Below, piece by piece: positions 58,906 through 64,000 of a DNA stretch of 64,000 nt. Both the position numbers and the translations under genes were made by a program. A model generated the notes under the pieces. The model was not told where the DNA came from. It made no database searches and saw only the letters and a list, made by a program, of their open reading frames with translations. This stretch comes from Devosia subaequoris (GTDB lineage: Bacteria; Pseudomonadota; Alphaproteobacteria; Rhizobiales; Devosiaceae): assembly GCF_014197055.1 (NCBI RefSeq), contig NZ_JACIEW010000001.1, positions 868,001-932,000 on the forward strand, written 5' to 3'. Each line of letters starts with the position of its first letter. The stretch's first letter is position 1.

Positions 58906-59742
58906 ATGAACTCGCCCGCTCTGCAAAGAAATGACCTGGTTCCAGAGATTGCGGCAAAGGCCCTTTGGATCCGTCGACGCAGTTTCCAGATGGTCTATGA
59001 AGCCCAGCAGGGCCATCCCGGTGGCGACTTCAGTGCCGCCGATATCCTGGCTACGCTCTATTTTGGCGTCATGCGCTATGATCCGCAGATGCCGGCTGAT
59101 CCAGGACGCGACCGCTTCGTGATGAGCAAGGGACATTGTACAGGCGCCTTCTACTCGGTTCTGGCAGCTGCCGGCTATTTCCCCGAGGCCGATCTGAAAA
59201 CCTACATGGAGCCCCTGTCCAAGCTCAACGGCCATCCCAATCGCAACTACCTTCCAGGCGTTGAGACCAATACGGGGCCACTCGGACACGGCCTGCCAGT
59301 CGCAACGGGCATTGCCATTGCCGGCCAGCTCGACAACGCCGATTTCCGGACATTCGTTCTCACTGGTGACGGCGAGTTACAGGAAGGCAGCAATTGGGAA
59401 AGTGCCCTGACGGCGGCCCATCGCAAGCTCGAGAATCTCACACTGATCGTCGATCGCAACCGCCTGCAACAAGGGGCGCGCACCGAGGAAACGGCGACGC
59501 TTGATCCTCTGGACGAGAAGTGGCGGGCCTTCGGCTGGCATGTCGAGGCGGTCGATGGCCACGATCATGCACAACTTGTCGAGGTCCTCTCGGCTCCCCC
59601 CAAGGGACGAGGTAAACCGCTCTGCGTTATTGCCAATACATTCAAGGGCAAAGGCGTCAGCTTCATGCATGACAATGTTGCCTGGCATCACGGTGTGCCG
59701 AACAAGGAACAATACGAACAAGCGATGGAGGAACTGGTCTGA
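58906..59742 (+). CDS. Split transketolase, N-terminal (TPP-binding) subunit
   Basis: 278-aa subunit carrying the thiamine-pyrophosphate domain. The cofactor motif starts GDGELQEGSNWE (about residue 155) and ends LIVDRN; HPGGDFSAADILATLYFGVM and MSKGHCTGAFYSVLAAAGYF are typical of transketolase. The ATG at 58906 follows GGAG at 6 nt. It overlaps the C-terminal subunit gene by 1 nt. Beside an FGGY kinase and TIM-barrel isomerase, it fits apulose-4-phosphate transketolase (AptA type), moving a two-carbon unit to glyceraldehyde 3-phosphate. Other ketose phosphates remain possible. Confidence 0.85.
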   Translation: MNSPALQRNDLVPEIAAKALWIRRRSFQMVYEAQQGHPGGDFSAADILATLYFGVMRYDPQMPADPGRDRFVMSKGHCTGAFYSVLAAAGYFPEADLKTYMEPLSKLNGHPNRNYLPGVETNTGPLGHGLPVATGIAIAGQLDNADFRTFVLTGDGELQEGSNWESALTAAHRKLENLTLIVDRNRLQQGARTEETATLDPLDEKWRAFGWHVEAVDGHDHAQLVEVLSAPPKGRGKPLCVIANTFKGKGVSFMHDNVAWHHGVPNKEQYEQAMEELV

Positions 59743-60701
59743 TGAGCGCTGCACCCTCAAAAAAGGAAGGCTTCTTCGATTGCCGCGACAGCTTCGCTGC
59801 CACGATCGAAACGCTGGCCGAACGTGATCCCCGCATCGTGACCGTTGTTAGCGACAGTGTGGGCTCTTCCAAGCTGGGCGGGTTCAGGAAGAAATTTCCC
59901 GAGCGAATGATCAATGTCGGCATTGCCGAACAGACCCTCGTGGCGGTTGGCGCGGGCCTCGCCAATGGTGGCAAAGTGCCCTTCGTGTCAGCAGCGTCCT
60001 GCTTCATCACCGGTCGCGCCATGGAGCAAGTTAAGGCAGACATTGCCTATTCCAATGTCAATGTGAAGCTGATCGGCCAGTCTTCAGGCGTGGCCTATGG
60101 TGAACTTGGCCCCACGCACCATTCCATCGAGGATTTGGCCTGGCTTCGCCTGTTCAACAACCTCACCCTGATCGTCCCGGCTGACCCTTGGCAGACCGAG
60201 CAGGCCATTCTCGCCGCCGCCGAACTCAATGGTCCGGTCTTTGTTCGCGTCAGCCGCATGCCGGTGCCGGCGCTTCAGCGTGCGGAGGGCGCAAAGTTCG
60301 AAATCGGCAAGGCCGAGACGCTGGTCGATGGCACGGATGCGACCATCATTGCCAACGGTACCATGGTCCATCGTGCCGTTGCTGCCGCCAGGGCACTCGC
60401 AAACGAGGGTATTTCGGTCCGGGTTGTCAACATGGCCACGGTCAATCCGCTTGACGAAGCGGCCATCGCCGCCGCTGCCGAAACGGGCGCTATCGTCACC
60501 GTCGAGGAGCATTCCGTGCGCGGTGGCCTTGGTGGCGCTGTGGCCGAGGTGGTCGCCACCACAAGTCCCGTCCCCATGCGCATACTGGGCTTTCCCGGCT
60601 TCGTGCCGACCGGCTCAGCTGAGTGGCTGATGGAACATTACGGCCTGACCCAGACCGGCATTGCCGAAGCCGTCCGACAGACTATTGCCAGCAAGAAATG
60701 A
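59742..60701 (+). CDS. Split transketolase, C-terminal subunit
   Basis: 319-aa subunit with the pyrimidine-binding domain and C-terminal domain. The catalytic Glu that activates TPP lies in MINVGIAEQTLVAVGAG (about residue 65). It starts in a TGATG overlap with the N-terminal subunit, so equal amounts are made, and its own stop overlaps the kinase start (ATGA). Together the two form one active transketolase (AptB type if the apiose assignment is right). Confidence 0.85.
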   Translation: MSAAPSKKEGFFDCRDSFAATIETLAERDPRIVTVVSDSVGSSKLGGFRKKFPERMINVGIAEQTLVAVGAGLANGGKVPFVSAASCFITGRAMEQVKADIAYSNVNVKLIGQSSGVAYGELGPTHHSIEDLAWLRLFNNLTLIVPADPWQTEQAILAAAELNGPVFVRVSRMPVPALQRAEGAKFEIGKAETLVDGTDATIIANGTMVHRAVAAARALANEGISVRVVNMATVNPLDEAAIAAAAETGAIVTVEEHSVRGGLGGAVAEVVATTSPVPMRILGFPGFVPTGSAEWLMEHYGLTQTGIAEAVRQTIASKK

Positions 60702-62179
60702 CCGATCAAAGCCTGATCCTCGCTATCGACCAGGGCACCACCAACACCAAGGCGCTGTTGGTGGATGCTGAAGGGTGCGTGCATCACCAGGCGTCCGTGC
60801 CCAATGTCGTGACCTATCCTCGGCCCGGATGGGCGGAACAGTCCGCCACGGATCTGGTGGCCGGAGTGAGGACGGCTATTGCCGAAGTCGTCGGGCAAGC
60901 CGCCGGCCGCCCGATAGCGGGGATTGGCATTTCCAACCAGCGTGAATCCATCCTTGTCTGGGATGCAGCAACCGGCCGGCCGGTTGGCCCGGTCGTCATC
61001 TGGCAATGCCGGCGCTCGGCGTCAAAGTGCGAGGCGTTGAAGTCAGCGGGCCATGCTTCCACGATCGAGGATCGCACGGGCCTTACTCTCGACCCCCTGT
61101 TCCCAGCAGCAAAGATCGCCTGGCTTCTGGACAATGTGCCCGGCGCCAGGGCACGGGCCGAAGGGGGCGAACTACGCGTCGGCACGGTCGACACCTGGCT
61201 GTTGTGGAGCCTGACGGGCGGCTCCGTCCACGCCACCGATCATTCCAACGCCTCACGCACCCAGCTCTTCAACACTGACACTCTCAGCTGGGACGCCGAA
61301 CTCTGCGCGTTGTTTGACGTGCCGATGTCCATGCTGGCCGAGGTCAAATCCTCCGATAGCCGCTTCGGCACCACGACTGAAGGCGCTTGCGCCCTGCCCG
61401 CCGGTACGCCGATCCTTTCCATGATCGGGGATTCCCACGCGGCCCTGTTCGGCCATGGCGTGCGCGAGCCGGGCACCGTCAAGGGCACGTATGGCACCGG
61501 CACATCTTTGATGGCGCTGACGCCCGAACGCATCCGGTCCACCCATGGCATTTCGAGCACCATCGCCTGGAGCCAGAGTGGCAGGGCGCAATATGCACTT
61601 GAAGGCAATATTTCGGTCTCTGGCCAATCTGCCGCTTTCGTTGCCGAACTTCTGGGCCTGGCCGATGCTGCGGCCTTGTCGGCCCTCGCCGAAACTGTCG
61701 CGGACAGCAATGGCGTCACTTTCGTCCCCGCCCTGGTCGGGCTGGGGGCCCCCTATTGGCGGTCTGACGCGCGCGGCACCATCACGGGCATGAGCCTTGG
61801 GACCAAGCCGGCGCACCTGGCGCGTGCTGCTCTTGAAGCCATCGCCTTTCAGGTTGCCGATGTCTATACGGCCATGGAAGCCGATACGGGCTCGGCCCTT
61901 GGTGAGTTGCGCGCCGATGGTGGCGCCTCACGCAACCCGTTGGTGATGCAGTTCCAGTCCGACATTCTCGACCGGCCGGTTGCGGCCGCTGCGGCCCCTG
62001 AAGTCAGTGCGCTCGGCGCCGCCGCCCTCGCCTTTTCGGCGCTCGGCATCGCTATGCCAGGCGTGCCGGCGGCCGATAAGTACAAGCCGAGCATGAGCGC
62101 GGCACAAAGCTCCGAACACCGTCAGCGCTGGGCATCCGCCGTGACCCAGACTTTGGCGACAAACAACAAGACGACCTAG
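60698..62179 (+). CDS. FGGY-family sugar kinase
   Basis: 493-aa FGGY kinase: N-terminal phosphate loop ILAIDQGTTNTKALLVD, family motifs GYGTGTSLMA-like (KGTYGTGTSLMAL) and the C-terminal signature ADGGASRNPLVMQFQSDIL. The ATG at 60698 overlaps the transketolase stop (ATGA); earlier in-frame codons are a shadow. FGGY members phosphorylate glycerol, xylulose, ribulose and similar polyols. Placed between transketolase and isomerase genes, a ketopentose such as apulose is the likely substrate. Glycerol kinase is the main alternative by sequence flavour. Confidence 0.85.
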   Translation: MTDQSLILAIDQGTTNTKALLVDAEGCVHHQASVPNVVTYPRPGWAEQSATDLVAGVRTAIAEVVGQAAGRPIAGIGISNQRESILVWDAATGRPVGPVVIWQCRRSASKCEALKSAGHASTIEDRTGLTLDPLFPAAKIAWLLDNVPGARARAEGGELRVGTVDTWLLWSLTGGSVHATDHSNASRTQLFNTDTLSWDAELCALFDVPMSMLAEVKSSDSRFGTTTEGACALPAGTPILSMIGDSHAALFGHGVREPGTVKGTYGTGTSLMALTPERIRSTHGISSTIAWSQSGRAQYALEGNISVSGQSAAFVAELLGLADAAALSALAETVADSNGVTFVPALVGLGAPYWRSDARGTITGMSLGTKPAHLARAALEAIAFQVADVYTAMEADTGSALGELRADGGASRNPLVMQFQSDILDRPVAAAAAPEVSALGAAALAFSALGIAMPGVPAADKYKPSMSAAQSSEHRQRWASAVTQTLATNNKTT

Positions 62180-62190
62180 GGAGGAACTCC

Positions 62191-63177
62191 ATGACCACAC
62201 CCCGCTTCGGCGCCGGCATCTGGCACTTCGCCACCTACCTCGATCGCTATGCCACCGATGGCTATGGCGTGCCGCGCAATATCATCGAGGCCATCGATCT
62301 GGCCGGTCAGGTCAGGGACTTGTCGGTGGTCGACCTCAACTGGCCCTACTTCGGCGGCAGGTTCTCCGACACCCAGATCAAGGAAGCGCTGGATCGCAAC
62401 AACCTCAAGGTGATCGGCATTACGCCCGAAATCTATACCCGCGATTTCGTCAAGGGCGCCTTCACCAATCCCGATGCCGGCATCCGCCGCAAAGCGCACG
62501 AACTCATCACCGCCGCCTGCGACGTCGTCCGCTACCACAAGGCCGACTATGTCAAGCTCTGGCCAGGCCAGGACGGCTGGGACTATCCCTTCCAGGTTGA
62601 CTATTCGACTCAGTGGCAGCGTTCGCTGGATGGCGTCGGCCAATTGGCTTCGGAAAACCCGGACCTCAAATTCGTCATCGAATACAAGCCGCGCGAGCCG
62701 CGCGTGCGCATGAGTTTTGGATCGGTGGCCCGCACCATTTTGGGTATCGAAAAGATCGGCTTACCAAACATTGGCATCCTGCTCGATTTCGGCCACGCCA
62801 TCATGGGCGGCGAGTCCGCTGCCGACAGTGCGCAGCTGGCTATCGATTACGGTCGCCTGTTCGGCATGGACGTCAACGACAACTATCGCTCCTGGGACGA
62901 CGATCTGGTCGCCGGCAGCCTCCATCCGATCGAACTCTTCGAGTTCTTCCACGTGCTCAAGAAGAACAAGTGGGAAGGCGTCTGGCAGCTCGACCAGTTC
63001 CCGTTCCGTGAGGACAGCGTGGCCACGGCGACCCACGCGATCGATTTCCTTAAGGCCGCTGCCAAGGGATTGGATACGTTGGACGAGGACGCACTACGAG
63101 AAGCCCAAAGCCGCCACGACGCCATCGGCGCCCTCAAAATCGCTCAGAAGGCGCTGTTCGGCGCAATGGGAGACTAA
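62191..63177 (+). CDS. Xylose-isomerase-like TIM-barrel sugar isomerase
   Basis: 328-aa isomerase/epimerase. Likely metal ligands are Glu in FVIEYKPREPR, Asp and His in ILLDFGHAIMGG, and Asp residues in MDVNDNYRSWDDD. The ATG at 62191 follows GGGAGGA 7 nt upstream. D-apiose isomerase, which makes apulose, is a TIM-barrel protein of this broad class, and this gene lies directly after the kinase. A degenerate copy of its 3' end lies at 47353-47536. It could instead act on rhamnose- or xylose-like sugars. Confidence 0.85.
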   Translation: MTTPRFGAGIWHFATYLDRYATDGYGVPRNIIEAIDLAGQVRDLSVVDLNWPYFGGRFSDTQIKEALDRNNLKVIGITPEIYTRDFVKGAFTNPDAGIRRKAHELITAACDVVRYHKADYVKLWPGQDGWDYPFQVDYSTQWQRSLDGVGQLASENPDLKFVIEYKPREPRVRMSFGSVARTILGIEKIGLPNIGILLDFGHAIMGGESAADSAQLAIDYGRLFGMDVNDNYRSWDDDLVAGSLHPIELFEFFHVLKKNKWEGVWQLDQFPFREDSVATATHAIDFLKAAAKGLDTLDEDALREAQSRHDAIGALKIAQKALFGAMGD

Positions 63178-63180
63178 ATC

Positions 63181-64000
63181 ATGACAAATCTTCCGCGCGA
63201 AAAGCGCGCTCGCCTGATCCTCAATACAGACGCCAAGAACGAGGCAGACGATCAGTTCACCATCGTCCATGCCCTTCTGACCCCTACATTCGATTTTCAC
63301 GGCATCATCGCGGCCCATTTCGGCGACCACCGATCCAAAACGGCCATGGAAGACAGCCGCAAGGAAATTGATCACCTACTTGACCTGATGGATCTGGCCG
63401 GCCGCATCCCAGTCGCCAACGGCGCGGCTGCAGCGCTTCCGGATGAGCAGACGGCAGTGCCCTCGCCCGGCGCGCAGATGATCATCGACGAGGCGATGAA
63501 AGACGATGACCGTCCGCTCTATGTCGCTTTCCTTGGTCCGCTGACCGACATGGCCTCGGCCATTCTGATGGAACCCAGGCTCAACGAGCGCAATGTCATC
63601 TGCGTCTGGATCGGCGGCGGCACCTGGCCATCGGGCGGCCGCGAGTTCAATCTGATGAACGACATCGCCGCTGCCAATGTGGTCATGCGGTCCAACGTCC
63701 AGGTTTGGCAGATCCCCTCCACGGTCTACCGCATGATGTCGGTGAGCTATGCCGAGCTGCAGGAGCGTTGCGAGGACAAGGGTCCGATCGGCAAATATCT
63801 CGTCGATCAGCTTATCGACTGGAATTTCCGGGTGCACAAGGGCCCGATCGAGCACCGCTCGCTGGGCGATACGCCGTCGCTCTCGGTCATTCTCAACCCG
63901 ATGGGCGGCACCTATGAATGGCGCCCTGCCCCCGAATTCAGCCCGCACATGCACTACATCCATACCGGGCAGTACCGGCCGATCAAGGTCTATGACTCGA
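63181..64000 (+). CDS. Nucleoside hydrolase family protein (3' end outside window)
   Basis: The frame is open from ATG 63181 to the window edge (273 codons seen). The N-terminus reads ARLILNTDAKNEADDQFT, matching the calcium-site motif of inosine-uridine nucleoside hydrolases but with Asn for the first Asp and Lys-Asn in the middle. Later family blocks are FLGPLTDMASAILMEP and CVWIGGGTWPSGGREFNLMNDIAAA. It starts 3 nt after the isomerase stop, so it belongs to that operon. It may release a pentose from an N- or O-glycoside for the pathway. Confidence 0.82.
   Translation, partial: MTNLPREKRARLILNTDAKNEADDQFTIVHALLTPTFDFHGIIAAHFGDHRSKTAMEDSRKEIDHLLDLMDLAGRIPVANGAAAALPDEQTAVPSPGAQMIIDEAMKDDDRPLYVAFLGPLTDMASAILMEPRLNERNVICVWIGGGTWPSGGREFNLMNDIAAANVVMRSNVQVWQIPSTVYRMMSVSYAELQERCEDKGPIGKYLVDQLIDWNFRVHKGPIEHRSLGDTPSLSVILNPMGGTYEWRPAPEFSPHMHYIHTGQYRPIKVYDS

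Noticed and set aside
1..64000. tRNA, rRNA, CRISPR arrays, phage or transposase genes
   Set aside because: None found by reading both strands. Repeats present are operator-size palindromes and hairpins, not spaced CRISPR units or IS ends.

Overview
The window looks like a chromosomal stretch from a GC-rich alphaproteobacterium. The best guess is Hyphomicrobiales, perhaps near Devosia. The basis is gene style (TTG and GTG starts after GGAGG sites, ATGA overlaps), a BigR-type persulfide cassette, and the density of LacI-regulated sugar ABC operons. No rRNA, tRNA, CRISPR array or phage gene was seen. Almost everything is carbohydrate uptake and catabolism: a YtfQRT/YjfF system, three CUT1 sugar ABC systems, one Opp/Dpp-type ABC system, one TRAP system, six LacI, one GntR and one DeoR regulator, and glycoside hydrolases of families GH127, GH2, GH78 and GH38 plus two apiosidase-like (DUF5060/DUF4038) proteins.

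Region 1-5.1 kb is a YtfQRT-YjfF galactofuranose-type transporter on the minus strand with a divergent LacI regulator. Region 5.2-10.2 kb (plus) is a binding protein, two permeases, a zinc-less MDR dehydrogenase and a sugar isomerase, without its own ATPase. It converges on a shared bidirectional terminator with a minus-strand operon at 10.2-17.5 kb (UgpC-like ATPase, two permeases, binding protein, LacI, isomerase, Gfo/Idh/MocA dehydrogenase). Two more LacI genes and a GH127 gene follow at 17.6-21.8 kb. A cold-shock gene sits at 22.1 kb. A reactive-sulfur cassette under a BigR-like repressor occupies 22.5-27.1 kb.

Region 27.2-34.4 kb (minus) is a GH2 enzyme with a complete CUT1 transporter, bordered by two LacI-like regulators that converge and lack the usual hinge helix. 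At 36.8-37.5 kb there is a graveyard of gene fragments (VWA-type C-terminus, histidine-kinase end, LuxR end). Region 37.5-40.4 kb is a TRAP transporter, divergent from an operon at 40.5-47.3 kb (DHDPS-family lyase, GntR, GH78, GH38). It is followed by a broken copy of a TIM-barrel isomerase gene.

The most interesting part is 47.6-64.0 kb. On the minus strand are a DUF1593 nucleoside-hydrolase-like protein, two apiosidase-like proteins, a five-gene Opp-type transporter and a DeoR regulator. On the plus strand, divergent, are a split transketolase, an FGGY kinase, a TIM-barrel isomerase and a nucleoside hydrolase cut by the window edge. Isomerase + FGGY kinase + split transketolase is the set of enzymes of the non-oxidative D-apiose pathway, and the hydrolases next door have apiosidase-like folds. 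I therefore infer an apiose-glycoside uptake and catabolism locus using a peptide-type transporter. This is inference from family and context, not proof.
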